Below, piece by piece: positions 34,129 through 46,403 of a stretch of 64,000 nucleotides of DNA. The position numbers and the translations under genes are program-made. The DNA comes from Epithemia pelagica (taxonomy: Eukaryota > Bacillariophyta > Bacillariophyceae > Surirellales > Surirellaceae), in contig OX337233.1 of assembly GCA_946965045.2 (NCBI GenBank), positions 3,038,001 to 3,102,000 of the forward strand. The letters run 5' to 3'. Within the stretch, counting starts at the first letter, position 1. Every line of letters begins with the position of its first letter. A model generated the notes under the pieces. The model was not told where the DNA came from. It saw only the letters and a list, made by a program, of their open reading frames with translations, and searched no databases.

Positions 34129-36677
34129 ATGGTAACCAACAAAACCACGTGGGTTGGCGCCGGTTTTCTTACCTTCCTCGGAATTGGAGGAGCCGAGACA
34201 CTTCAATGCGATAGTATTGTGGATGGGACTTGTATTGTTACCACCGATCAGACATTTGAAACGCTGGAGGTTACAGGAGACAAAATGGGCGTGTCGAAAC
34301 TTGTCATTGATTCAACAATTCGGTGCTTTCTTGACTTGTGCACCATTAAAATGACAAACTTTGATTTGATCCAAGTATCAGGTGTGATTGAAGGAGCGGA
34401 TATCACTATGAGGAATGTCAAGGACGTGGAAGTTACTCCGACTGGCAGCATCAACGGTAACGCTCAGGGCAATGCGAACAGCCAAGGGACGCGTCCGGCC
34501 ACAGGATCCTGTGGATACAAGAGGACCAAGTACTCGGGCGCGCCTCATGGAGGTGCAGGTGGGATCGAATGTGGGTACACCCATGCACGCAAATCTCCCT
34601 ACGGTGATGAGATGAACCCGGTCACATTTGGAAGTGGTGGCTACTGTAATCCATCTCCATCGGGTGGAAGGGTTTCCATCACGGCCACAAACCGTATCCT
34701 TGTGGATGGGAGGATCGAAGAGAACGCCCAAGACTGGAGGGGGGTGCAATGGGAAGTGGTGGATCCATCCTCTTGAGAGCACCGACCATTTTGGGATCTG
34801 GAGCTATCCAAGCCAAAGGAGGTTCTTGTGTTGGTTCTACTCATCGCTGCGCGGCGGGTGGTGGAGGACGAATTGCGCTCTATGCTGATGATTTGTTTGG
34901 TCCGCCCATAAACCAACTTTCAGCAGCAGGTGGTGACTCATTGCTGTGTGACGAAGCCAAAGGTTTGGCAGAATCTGTGAGAACATTGTGTCTCACAAGG
35001 ACATGCTTCAATGGTGGTCAGGTCAAAGATGATTCCTCGGGTGAATGTGGCTGCAACTGCGTTGCTCCTTGGAGCGGACATGATTGTCAGGTTTGTGACC
35101 GTCAGTGTGACAATGGTGGAGAGCTTGACCCCAACAGTTGTACTTGTTCTTGTCCTTTCGGATGGGGTGGTGCCACCTGCAATGAGTGTAAAGGTGTGGA
35201 TCTCTGTAGTGGAAACGGATCCTGTGATCTGCAGCAAGTCTGCACGTGTGATCCTGATTACTACAAATCGGACTGCTCAGCGTACTGTACACAAGAACTA
35301 TGCTCGTTGAATGGCTTTTGTACGGATGAAGGAGAATGTGATTGCATTCCTTCCAAAGTTGGCCCAACCTGCGCCTGCGACAAGCTGATTTGCTCAGCGA
35401 GCACGAATGCGGCACAAGCGTTTTGTTCGGGACACGGTACATGTGCGGTTGACCAATGCGTCTGTGATCCCGGATATTACAACTGTGATTGTTCAGTGTT
35501 TTGTTCCGCTGACACTACTTGCTCAGGTCATGGCACCTGTGCCGAAGATGGTAGCTGCAAATGTGAGTATGGATGGGACGGCAGCGATTGCAGTGAACAA
35601 GACGTTCCGGTTTACTGCTTTCAGCAGTCAGATGGGTCAGTCAATACCATCACCGGACACCCATGTCTCGCTGGTCTAAATGGAAAGTTGGGATATGGAT
35701 ACGACATTGTCGAGGATACCCGAACAGTTCCGATTACCAAGCTGTCCTACACAGAAGGCAACCTCTTTACACACTATCTTCTGGGAACATTTGAAATTCC
35801 GGATGGAATCGAATGCGAACAGCAGACGGTCGACAAGGCATCTACCTCTTCACGTACTTGTAGAACCTTCCAAGAGTACCGTGTTTCACTTGCAGCTGGC
35901 GTTGGCGTAAGTCCTGCAAAGTTCAAGAATAGCTACTTTTCAGGGAGTGCGGAGGCCAGCTACGTCTACCAAAATGTATTTCAAAAAGAACGTTTCTACT
36001 CGGAAAGCATTCGGACCTACAGCCTGTATAAGTGTCGTCTCAGAACAGTTCAACCAAGCCTTGTGGAAACAAATGCACTCATGGATGCAACAGCCGCAAT
36101 GACGCCTGAACGCAAGGCTGCTCATGTAGGAACACATGTCATCCAAGAGGTGGCGTATGGTGGATACTTGTCGGCGTCCGCGTTTGTCTCCATGTGTGTC
36201 TTGAACTCTCTGACCATTGCGGAAGTTGAAACTGAAGTCAGCTTCGCCGCTGTTCAACTAAGCACTTCTGGGAAATACACATCCTCTTGCTCTGTTTTCA
36301 ACAGCTACGCCACCTTCGAAAGCTTGGTTGGTGGTGGAGACAAAAGTGCGCTTTCGATCCAAAGCGACCGTAACGATGCGGCCTTAAAGGCATGGGTGAA
36401 CACCTTGCAGGTATCCCCGGCGGCGACCAAGAAATTGCTGGTCGATCTTGGATCCATTATTCCGGAGTTTGGGCCCTCTATTGATTCATATGTTGCGATC
36501 GAGACGGTGCAACAGCAAAATCAAGTGGAACCGGAGACATGTCCTGAAAATTTGTCGTGTGCGAGACCAAGCGATGCTTCTGTCTCGTTGCCACGCGTGG
36601 CGCTTTCTTCGTTAACCACACTTGCCTTGTTTCAGGTCATGATCTCCTTCCTTTTAGTCGTTCAAGAGTTGGAGTAA
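34129..36677 (+). pseudogene. EGF-repeat MACPF (perforin-domain) surface protein, copy 2, frameshifted
   Basis: A paralogue of the gene at 23318-25878 with the same order: signal peptide from ATG 34129, Gly-rich repeats, EGF-like Cys-rich units (about 35010-35610) and a MACPF domain with LGYGYDIVED near 35690 and GTHVI...GGYL near 36130, then a hydrophobic C-terminus. The first frame stops at 34776 and the second (ATG 34749) runs to 36677. They are separated by a 7-nt loss near 34735 relative to copy 1. The downstream frame alone would make a 642-residue protein without signal peptide. It is less disrupted in the MACPF part than in the N-terminus. Annotated as broken; I do not infer a repaired product. 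Confidence 0.8.
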
Positions 36678-37278
36678 GAAGTTGCTGATTGCCAGAAGAG
36701 TTCATGTTACAGATCGTTTTGATATACATATACATTCTTTATTGTTTGAGAAAGTTTTTCCGTCAACAAGACATTATCTTACCTAGATTTTTCGTTTTGC
36801 TCAAACACTGATGATGGCGACTCGTCATCCAACATATGCGTACGAATAATGAAGCCAGTGTAGCAAGGCTCCTATTTAGGTCATGCGTTTTGGGTCGATG
36901 TGTGGCAATTTAGAGCCGCCATGATGCGAAACATCGGAAACAGAGACGCATGATACCATGAAAAGACATGGACTTGGGCACCGATAAGAATGAATTGAAA
37001 TCGATTAATGCATCTCATCGTCGCTAGCTGCGCCTACTATGGCCTGCTGCGTATAAGGAGTAGGCAAGGTAGATGAATCTCGGATCTCTGCTGCAAGTGT
37101 GTGTTGTGCGGTGTGTGGCGCGTGTCGAGAGAGAGAGAGTCCCTCTGTGTGAAGCAGTACAAAATCCACGTAGGGTGTGGCGTACAACACGTTGAAACAC
37201 GGGTGTGACGGACTGGCTCACGAGATTGCACCACCATCGTGCGGTAACCAACACCACAACCAAACCACCACCACCACC
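36678..37278. other. Intergenic, upstream of ATP synthase alpha
   Basis: No gene was seen. The last 200 bases lead into the atpA start context (CCACCACCATGG, a strong Kozak-like site) and should contain its promoter. Confidence 0.5.
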
Positions 37279-39338
37279 ATGGTCTTTCGTACAGCTCTTC
37301 TTACCGCCGGGAAACGGGCAGCCATGGCAGCGGCCACACAGGTGCGTCAAGGATGAACTGTGTTGTAGTGAGACGAAAGTAGAGACGATCGCCCTTTGGA
37401 AGGGATAGATTCGAGTCTCTATTGCGCTGGGGCAAGACGATGACGTCTTGCTGCGGCACAAGTCCTAATTTTTGTGTGGAGTGCATTTGACGGTGGGGTG
37501 CCGATTGCCTATGCTTCACTTTGATCAACATCGTATTCATCCAATACAATGTCTTGCAAATGTTCTATCATTATACACATTGAATTACTTTTGTTTGCAA
37601 TCAAATGATTGTAATGTCTGGTTGGTCTTTTGATTCAATTGACCACTGAGTATCAGTATGAGCCATGGGGAGTGAACTGTTGATGGTCTTGTGCCTTTGC
37701 CGGTTGTCTCGTGATTCTTTTGTGCTGCCTTGGTTTCGTCTTTCTAACTTTTGTTGTTGATAATACTCTCAGGCCGTTCGCCGCACCCCGGTGATCGCCA
37801 AACGCTGCATGGCCAGTCAAACTTTGGAACTCTCGAGTTACCTGGAAAGTAAAATCGGTGCCGTTGCTGGAGCCGAGGACTCGGAAGCCAAGTATGCCGA
37901 AACCGGTTCGGTTATCTCGGTTGGAGATGGTATCGCTCGTGTGTACGGTTTGTCCAATGTTCAGGCCGGAGAGATGGTTGTGTTTTCCGCCGGATTGCGC
38001 GGAATGGCCCTCAACTTGGAAGAAGACAATGTAGGTGTTGTGATCTTTGGTGATGACCGAAATATCTTGGAAGGTGATGCTGTCCAGCGTACTGGAGCTA
38101 TTGTGGATGTTCCTGTCGGTGAGGAACTCCTCGGTCGTGTCGTTGACGGTATCGGACAACCGATTGATGGCGGAGCTTCTCTGGACGGTGCCAAGCGCTC
38201 TCGTGCGGAGGTGAAGGCCCCTGGTATCATCCCAAGAGAGTCTGTGTCCGAACCCATGCTTACGGGTCTTAAGGCTGTCGATGCTTTGATTCCTATTGGA
38301 CGTGGTCAACGTGAATTGATTATTGGTGATCGTCAAACTGGTAAGACTGCTATTGCCATTGACACTATCATTAACCAGAAGACAAAGAAGGAACCCCTTG
38401 CCTGTATCTACGTTGGTGTTGGTCAAAAGCGATCTACTATTGCCCAACTTGTTGGTCAATTGGAAGAACGTGATGCTATGGGTAACTGCATTATTGTTGC
38501 TGCCACTGCCTCCGATTCCGCTCCTCTTCAGTTTTTGGCTCCTTACACTGGGTGTGCCATGGGAGAATTCTTTCGTGACAATGGCAAGCATGCTGTGATT
38601 TTCTACGATGACTTGTCCAAGCAGGCTGTTGCCTACCGTCAAATGTCTCTTCTTCTCCGTCGTCCCCCTGGTCGTGAGGCCTACCCCGGTGATGTGTTTT
38701 ACCTTCACTCTCGTTTGCTCGAACGTGCCGCCAAGATGCACCGCGGCAATGGAGGAGGATCTTTGACTGCCCTTCCCGTCATTGAGACTCAAGCCGGTGA
38801 TGTGTCTGCCTACATTCCTACCAATGTGATTTCTATTACGGACGGACAGATTTTCTTGGAATCCGAATTGTTCTACCAAGGTCAGCGTCCTGCTATTTCC
38901 GTCGGTCTTTCTGTGAGCCGTGTCGGTTCCGCTGCTCAGTACAAGGCCACCAAGGCTGTTGCCGGTACCATGAAGCTCGAATTGGCCCAGTACCGTGAGG
39001 TTGCTGCCTTTGCCAAGTTTGGTTCCGATTTGGACCCTGCCACTCAGCAACAGTTGAACCGTGGTGTCCGTCTTTACGAGTTGTTGAAGCAAGGACAGTA
39101 CGAACCTTATGAACCCGAAGAAGTTGTCGCCTCTCTCTTTATTGGTGTCAAGGGGTACTGTGATCGCATCGATGTCGAACACGTGCAAGAATTCGAACAG
39201 GCCTTTTTGAAGCACGTCAAGGGTGCTCACTCGGCCGTCTTGAAAGAAATTATCGATTCTGGCTACAAGCTCAACGAGGACATTGAAGCCAAGCTCCATG
39301 AAATTGCCGAGTCCTTCACTTCGGGATTCTCCCCTTGA
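37279..39338 (+). CDS. ATP1: Mitochondrial F1-ATP synthase subunit alpha
   Basis: Two exons, 37279-37341 and 37773-39338, with a 431-nt intron (GTGCGT...CTCTCAG), encode 542 residues. Exon 1 is a basic, Ala-rich mitochondrial presequence ([20 protein letters not shown]) and exon 2 continues with VRRTP before the conserved body. The product has the Walker A motif [16 protein letters not shown], and the alpha-subunit signature [14 protein letters not shown]. It is the non-catalytic nucleotide-binding subunit of the F1 hexamer. Codon use in exon 2 is smoother and more C/T-ended than in neighbours, as expected for a highly expressed gene. The longest intron recognised in this window. Confidence 0.97.
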
Positions 39339-39708
39339 GCACCTCTGCACAAGTAATAATATGGAACCAAAAATATAATGACAGTAGCAACTCTTTGTGA
39401 TAACCACGGAGATTAACATTATGGTTTACGCTGAACTTTTCGTTTTCTTCTTTCCAATTACAGTTGGTAGGTACAGGGTTGGAGAAAGCGATTGAACTAC
39501 TCGTACTCCTAGGAGTAACTCATTCATAGTTTGAGGGTAATAGCTACAGCTACGGGTATAGTCTAAAGCTGGAAAGGTGACTCACAATTTGTGCCACGCG
39601 TACGCGTCTGATGGCATTTCGAATTTTCTCATTTTATTCCATTCCATTCCATTCTCAGTTTTTCTTTCTCTATCGACCAAGGCATTTCTTGATTGTCCAT
39701 TGTACAGG

Positions 39709-41544
39709 ATGGGTCATGGAGTCAGTCGAAACGGTTTACAGCAACATGCAAGTTGCCTATGGGTCGCGACGTTGTGCAGTTGCCTCATTTTCTCCAACGG
39801 TTTCATCACACAACATCCGTCTCGACAACCAGAACCGTTGATGGTCCATAGAAAGACGTTGCCGAATGCCGTTTCTGCATCGAGGACAAATCATCCAGCA
39901 AACGCTTTGTTGCAAGTGCGACAAGCGTGGTCCACTCCCTCATCTCAATCCACGTCTGTCCTGTTTCAATCGTCTCATCAAGATCAAGACGGATCCTTGT
40001 CCCCGCAAAATACGACTTGTACCTTGCTCACCGAACCACTTCCAGAATCATTATTGGTTCAAGATGACGCTTCGGAAACTACAGAAGGATTTTTTGTACC
40101 GTCGATAGACAGTGACAATCTTTTACCAAAAACAGTATCCGACGATTCGGCGACATCCATGCCTGCTCCGATCCAATTTGTTCGAAATCGATTGCAAGAG
40201 TTTTTGGGCATGGAACCCACGGCCGATGTGGCCGCCATCGTGACAATCTACTTTGTGGAGGGAGCTGTTGGATTGGCAGCCTTGGCCAAGACCTATTTGT
40301 TAAAGGATGAGCTTTCACTGGGACCAGCCGAGTTGTCGGCACTCATGGGAATCTTTGTGCTTCCCTGGACGATCAAGCCACTCTATGGATTCTTGTCGGA
40401 TGGATTTCCATTATTTGGATACAGACGAAAGTCTTATTTGATTGCGGCCGGTATACTGGGTGCATCTTCCTACGGTCTGTTGGGTGTTTCGTCGTTTTGG
40501 GAGAGCTTGTCTCCCAATCTCGCTCTTTCTGGGACCGTTGGAGCCTTGTTGTTGTCAAGTGCATGTATTGCACTCTCCGACGTTGTAGCCGATGGTATTG
40601 TCGTGACCAAAACACGCCAAGCCGAAAATCCGTCCGTGGCCGGTGGGCTGCAATCGCTTTGCTGGGGTGCCTCAGCCACGGGTAGCCTCCTGTCGGCGTA
40701 CTTTTCGGGAAGTCTCCTCCAGGTCTTGTCGGCTCGTAACATTTTTGGTGCGACTGCTATCTTGCCCTTACTTGTGGCATTGATTGCCCTGCAAATGAAC
40801 GAAGAACCCGTATTGGAAAAGAACGACGAAAACGTTGACAATGTCGCATCGGTTGTGGAAACGGTCCAGAACCAAACTTCCCAGTTGTGGGATGCCTTTC
40901 GGCAGCCTTCCATATGGAAACCAGCATTGTTTCTATTCTTGTGGCAATCCACACCCACCGCCGATGGCGCCTTTTTCTTCTTTTTGAGCAATGACTTAGG
41001 TTTGGGACCGGAATTCATGGGACGGGTTCGTCTCGTTACATCCTTGGCCACCTTGGTGGGAGTTGGACTGTACAACACGTACTTTAAACGCGTCGCCATT
41101 AAAGATATTTTGAAATGGTCCACCATTGTATCCTTTCCCCTCGGCTTGATACCCATTTTGCTCACAACACATGTGAATCAAGCCTGGGGCATACCAGACC
41201 AAGCCTTGATTTATGGGGATGATGTGGTACTGGCCATGTTGGGTGAAATTGCCTTTTTGCCCTGTCTGGTACTGGCCGCACGACTCTGTCCTCCTGGTGT
41301 CGAAGCTGTCCTGTTTGCTACCCTCATGTCCATTTTCAATGGTGCTTCGACCGTCGGGACCGAAATTGGGGCTGCCCTGACTAAAGTCTTTGGAATTACC
41401 GAAACCAACTTTTCCAACTTGACGTGGTTGATTGTTTTGTGCAATCTAACCTCCTTGTATCCGCTCTTGTTTATGGGGTTCTTGGATGAAATGGGAGATC
41501 GATCCGAACTGGAATTGGAGCAAGAAAGCAGCAAAGAACAGTGA
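39709..41544 (+). CDS. BT1-family (folate-biopterin type) membrane transporter
   Basis: The start is the ATG at 39709 (611 residues); the longer frame begins at GTG. Residues 1-40 hold a hydrophobic signal (ASCLWVATLCSCLIFSNGF) and could direct the protein to the plastid. After a Ser/Thr linker come about twelve membrane spans with the family motifs LKDELSLGPAELSALMG, PWTIKPLYGFLSD, YRRKSYL and SDVVADGIVV. These mark the BT1 family of folate/pterin and related solute carriers. Substrate and direction are not determinable. No introns or lesions. Confidence 0.88.
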   Translation: MGHGVSRNGLQQHASCLWVATLCSCLIFSNGFITQHPSRQPEPLMVHRKTLPNAVSASRTNHPANALLQVRQAWSTPSSQSTSVLFQSSHQDQDGSLSPQNTTCTLLTEPLPESLLVQDDASETTEGFFVPSIDSDNLLPKTVSDDSATSMPAPIQFVRNRLQEFLGMEPTADVAAIVTIYFVEGAVGLAALAKTYLLKDELSLGPAELSALMGIFVLPWTIKPLYGFLSDGFPLFGYRRKSYLIAAGILGASSYGLLGVSSFWESLSPNLALSGTVGALLLSSACIALSDVVADGIVVTKTRQAENPSVAGGLQSLCWGASATGSLLSAYFSGSLLQVLSARNIFGATAILPLLVALIALQMNEEPVLEKNDENVDNVASVVETVQNQTSQLWDAFRQPSIWKPALFLFLWQSTPTADGAFFFFLSNDLGLGPEFMGRVRLVTSLATLVGVGLYNTYFKRVAIKDILKWSTIVSFPLGLIPILLTTHVNQAWGIPDQALIYGDDVVLAMLGEIAFLPCLVLAARLCPPGVEAVLFATLMSIFNGASTVGTEIGAALTKVFGITETNFSNLTWLIVLCNLTSLYPLLFMGFLDEMGDRSELELEQESSKEQ

Positions 41545-41569
41545 TGGTTTGATCCTTTCGAGATTCCAG

Positions 41570-41765
41570 CTTGCCACTCCAGAGTCATTGGGACTGCCCC
41601 TTGATGCCTCCAATACGAAGACTTGTATAAAAACGGCATCATGTAGAGATACAGTTTCTAGATGGATCTTGCCACTCCAGAGTCATTGGGACTGCCCCTT
41701 GATGCCTCCAATACGAAGACTTGTATAAAAACGGCATCATGTAGAGATACAGTTTCTAGATGGAT
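41570..41765 (+). repeat. Exact tandem duplication of a 98-bp unit
   Basis: Two identical 98-bp copies, 41570-41667 and 41668-41765, begin 26 bp after the transporter stop. Identity is complete, so the duplication is recent. It probably lies in the transporter's 3' untranslated region. Confidence 0.97.
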
Positions 41766-41945
41766 CATTGTCCCATATTGGAGCAAAGGCAAGCCTGAAG
41801 AGGTCTTGATACGTCTCTGAACGGCTAAGCTTCGAAATATCAAGGCGACTAAGATTTGGGTTACATACCAGTTAGTGCAAAAGTCTACCATCTATGTTCG
41901 TTGATAGCAAGTACAGACATGTAACTCATCCAATGAGCCAACAGC

Positions 41946-43111
41946 TCAACTCGACGAACCAATGTTGCGATATTGACCAGAGACACAGTGAAAATTATCA
42001 GCCTCCATGGTAGGTACAACCCAATATTCAGAAGCATCAAAGGATTCATCCCAAGAATGACTCATTTCTTTCTCTGACCGTGGTTCGTAGATCTCATAGT
42101 AATTGCAGTCTCGATGATGATCGTCGTACGGTGGAGCAATACATCCAGCACTGCTGCTCCGTTCGGACCAGTGCAAAATTGGTGCAAGTTGCCTTCGTAA
42201 GGATACAAAACAGTGCATTGCGGAGCCTCCAACAAGTCTACACGCTTGCGATAGGCACGCCGTGCTCCTTTTGGCAAATTCGGTGGCGTGCGGATGGTTT
42301 GTAATCGTTTTTGTGCCCTCGTACGCCAAAGAGATCCAAGGAAACCGGTCCGACTGCTATCCTCTTCCACTTCCATCGGCGTCTCACCACTATCATCTGT
42401 CTCGTCCTCGGATATATCGTTTGCTTCATTGTCCTCATCGCGAGGAAAGTCTAGACTGGTCCGCTCCAGCGCTCCATATAATACTTGAGACAAGACACAC
42501 ATTCCAGGATGATCATGGAGAGGCATTCTTGCAAATGGCGGAAAAACAAAAACACCTACAGAGTACTGTCCATCAACTTCGGCGAGATGAAGGTATCGAA
42601 CCACATTGAATCTCTCTTGTATATTCGTTCGAACTGGAGGCTGAATTTGCGTGTGAATTGGTTTGACAGAAACTCTACAAAATGCCAGGAAACACATAGG
42701 AACCAACAAGAAAAGCCGGTTAGAGAGAGCTGAAGACAAAATACATGGAACTGCACTCAACAACCAAGTCTTACCCTTGACCAATATTAACACCGCCTTC
42801 CTCTTTGTTTGATATTCGATCAAGTCCTAGAAGAGTCTCGGCGTCTATTCGTTCCAGTCCACTCAAAAGGGGCCTCAAGCACTTTTGAAGAACTTCCAGG
42901 GAACATCCGCCAAGCCTCTCGTTCCTTCCATTTCACTGTTAGTAGCGCTGAGTAATTCAGGAATTGACTCCTCAAATTCGTGGTGCTGTTGTGGGCGAGT
43001 GTTTCGGTAGCTGTTCTCGCTATTGCATGGAAAGGACATGCTTGATGCTGGGTTTAGCATCACGGCATCGTCCTGGGGGCATTCTAATCGATAGCGATAA
43101 TTTGTTTGCAT
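41946..43111 (-). pseudogene. Thiol dioxygenase (PCO/ADO family), decayed paralogue
   Basis: The gene starts at ATG 43111 and, compared with its neighbour at 45289-46403, has an intron at about 42670-42780. It keeps the metal-site region PLHDHPGMCVLS (three-His cupin of cysteine/cysteamine dioxygenases) and the acidic insert. Two single-base deletions break it: one in exon 1 near 42898 and one near 42134 just before the PPYDDHHRDCNYYE end. Such enzymes oxidise free or N-terminal cysteine using oxygen and act as oxygen sensors in plants. As read, this copy would be truncated twice. Confidence 0.8.
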
Positions 43112-45288
43112 TTTGGTAGAAACAAGGTGGATCGAAACAAGGAGGAGACCTCGGAGATGTGAAGCAGCCGGACAATGAGTTCCAATTCACTGAATGTTGT
43201 CTTTTAGACCTCGCTCGTAAGTATGGGCAGATAAACTACTAAACGCCTATCAAATTGGTCGTAATCGTTGACTTGCAGGTGTGTTGGTTGCCATTGTGAC
43301 AGCGAGGCATTGCGACCCATTAAGGACTTGCTTTCTGGTTCGGATTGGATCCCCATACTACACCTCCTGTAGCGCTTCGATTGCCGTGTGCATTTGGTTC
43401 GCATTACAGCACAAGCACTGTTCCGTTCACATCACCATGACTAAAACCAGCGTCGGAGATGTTCGCTTGTGTGCAAGTCCCAACACGAATCCCATTGTCA
43501 CGGTCTGTCTGACCACAAGCACAAGTTCATTCCCGCGTGGAGTCTGCCCTCCGCACGATATGCGACCACCTCTCTGCGCACGACAGCCGATTATTAGGGG
43601 CCGTCCCACGGTTACGGTGGCGTGGATCGAGATCCTATTCTTCAACACCCTCCACCCTCCACTCTTGACCATTTGCCAACGTTCGAAGTGTTGATACTTC
43701 TAATGGTGAATGTCGCCTCGGAGGTGGGCCCTTGGAATTAACCTGACTTTTCTATGTAGCCACCAAGAGAAGTGACTTAACATGTTCAGGATGTCAAACG
43801 TTGCTCTTTTGAACATCGCACTTGCTGCAGGTGCCAGTCTCTCTCCTGTAATAGGATTGACTGCATGTTGATGAAGCCAGCCTTCATTTCGGACTTCATG
43901 TTGATGAAGCCAGCCTTCATTTCGTTCCGCATTTCGTCATTTTTGCGGTTAGTGTCGTTCCGCATTTCATCAATCTTCCGGTTGGTTCTGTTGAATTTTT
44001 GGTTGTGTCGTTTCGCAACTCTTCAATACGGTGGCTCAGTTTAGCTGGGGACATATTCTCTCAGCCACCGTTGCGAAACGACACGACCAAAAATTCAACG
44101 AAACCAACCGCAAAATTGATGAAACAAACCACGACATTGAATTGTTGACCATTTAAGAGTCAACGTTCGAAGTCGAAGTGTTGATACTTCGAGTGTGGTG
44201 AAAGTCGGGAGGTGAGCCCTTGGAATTAACCTGACTTTTCTTTGGCAGTCGATGTAGTCACCGAGAGAAGTGAATTAACATTTTCAGTATGTGGAACGTT
44301 GGTCTTTTGAACATCGAGTATTGTCTTGTTTTGTTGTTGCACTTGCTTCATGTGCCAGTCTCTCTCCTGCAATAGGATTGACTGCATGTTGATGAAGCCA
44401 TTCATCAAGTTGCATTCAATCCTATTGCAGGAGCGGAACTGGCCCGGCAGCAAGTACAAGACCAAGTCAAGAAAATTTTCGAGATCCTCAAAAGAGATAT
44501 CTCGTTTCTCTCGGTTACTAGATCTACTACCGAAGAGAACGATATGGTATTTTGAATTTCACTCTCGGAGGCGCCCTTGCAATGAGCCTGTCTGAAATTG
44601 TCGTTGGGCCAGCGACAAATTCACCACACTAATCACATCAGGAATGATTCTATACTTTGAGTTACTTTAGTGCCAAGCAGCGACAAAGTGAAATTCGTAG
44701 CTGCTTGGCACTAATGTAACTCATATTATAGTCCACTGGTTTCTAACATGTCCTTTTCCTTCTTCTGTGGTGTGCTTTTTTGTAGAATCCGACCAAAAAA
44801 CCGAGTCTACACAACTCGCCCGGGTCGTATAAATGACCTTTCCTTCCGATGCCGTGCGCTCCTCCATTGCGTCGTTGGTGTTGACGGACTCTTAGCTGTA
44901 GATGAAGATCCTCTTGTATTCCAATGCAGAATATTATAGAGAAGAATCATCATTTAATATCATTATATTTGTATCAACAAAGATCTACCACTCATCTCAA
45001 ACAAAACATGTGCAGGAGTATTTTGGAGGGGGCGAACTGCGATGCCCAACTTTTGGGCAATGGAAGGACGAGGAAATCGATGCAATCGCGGCTTCCCATC
45101 GAGCTAAGCACCAAGAAGGATGTTACTTCTACTTCTTTATTCAGGTAGAGTTTCATTTCAGCATATCTATCTAGTATAAGGTTAGGACAACCTTACATGT
45201 TGGGTTCATGCAAAGTTTTCCAACTTTTGCAATGTAGCAATATACAATGCAAACTTGGTCCGTATTGAAACACGAATTACACATTCGC
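43112..45288. repeat. Intergenic region rich in long hairpins and decayed coiled-coil coding repeats
   Basis: Three near-perfect inverted repeats lie at 43965-44124, 44364-44433 and 44659-44722, and segments at 43690-43850 and 44160-44360 are imperfect direct repeats of each other. On the minus strand, 43750-43990 still reads as a coiled-coil-like repeat (EMRNDTNRKNDEMRNEMK, then MQSILLQERDWH twice), and the facing arm of the first hairpin reads a similar repeat on the plus strand. There are no intact genes. It looks like an inverted duplication of a small repeat gene that has folded and decayed. Confidence 0.6.
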
Positions 45289-46403
45289 TCAATCAGAGGA
45301 TCCAAGGTTGCGATATTGGCCGGATATACAGTAAAAGTCCTCGGGCTTGCGAGTCGGAACGATCCAACATGAAGATGAAGACGGGGAGTTAAGCGAAGCT
45401 CCATTTCCCTCCAAGTTTCTTCGAACCGTCTGTTGCTGGGGCTCGTATATTTCATAGTAATTGCAATCGCGATGATCGTAATCGTAGGGAGGAAGCAAGA
45501 CATCCAAGACTGCCGCCCCGTGTGGTCCGGCAGAAAACTGATGGAGGTTGCCTTCGTACGGATATAGCACGGTGCATTGGGGAGCCTCCAACAATTCTAC
45601 GCGCTTGCGATAGGCACGCAGCGCATTGGTCGGTAAGTTTGGTGGCTTATCCTCCAACGAAACTCTTTGACGAGACATTCTTCTCCACAAGCTTCCGAGT
45701 ATACCAGTTTGGTTATCTTCTTCCATGTCCATCGATGCACTATCCATCTCATCCTCTGATACAGCGTGAGCCGTTATCTCGTCATCTCGAGGAAAGTCAA
45801 GGCTGGTCCTTTCTAACGATCCATATAATACTCGAGACAAGACACACATTCCAGGATGATCATGAAGAGGCATTTGTGCGTATGGAGGGAAAACAAAAAT
45901 GCCTACCGAGTACTGTCCATCAACCTCGGCAAGATGTAGGTATCGAACCACATTGCTTCTCTCGTGTATATTCGTTCGAGCAGGGGGTTGAATTAGCGAG
46001 TGAATTGGTCTAACAGAAACCCTGAGATGCGAAGGAAAATTCAACCACCAGTTTGTCAGAAAAGAGAACCTGATCCATTTCGAACGAGAACCAACAAGGG
46101 AAATTGGCCTTACCCTTTCTCGACGACGGCACCTGCCTCGTTTCTCGAGGTTCGATCTAGCTCTAGAAAGGACTCCGCGTCTATACGTTCCAGGCTGTTG
46201 AGAAGGGGCTTGAGGCATCCCTGAAGAACTTCCAATGGGACATCAGACAAGCCTTGTCGGTTTTCAATTTTCGCGCTCAAGCTGTTGAGAAAATAAGGAA
46301 TAGAATCCTCCAGTGGATGTTGCTGTTGCTGGGGATTCACGCTACTGTAAGCGTTATCATCACTGTACGTCAAAGTCACATCAGGCACCGAGTTCATCAT
46401 CAT
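45289..46403 (-). CDS. Thiol dioxygenase (PCO/ADO family)
   Basis: Two exons, 46114-46403 and 45289-46021, with a 92-nt intron (GTAAGG...CTCAG), give 340 residues. The start is the first of three adjacent ATGs at 46403. The N-terminal 95 residues are helical; the cupin core follows: NVVRYLHLAEVDGQYSVGIF, PLHDHPGMCVLSRVLYG (two metal-binding His), an acidic insert, then CTVLYPYEGNLHQF (third His region) and DVLLPPYDYDHRDCNYYE. These are the marks of the plant cysteine oxidase / cysteamine dioxygenase family, non-haem iron enzymes that dioxygenate a thiol, often the N-terminal Cys of regulatory proteins. A role in oxygen response is inference. The decayed copy lies upstream on the same strand. 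Confidence 0.9.

Noticed and set aside
37653..39419. 588-codon open frame on the minus strand
   Set aside because: It lies opposite the ATP synthase alpha gene and arises from its codon bias; the plus-strand protein is unmistakable.
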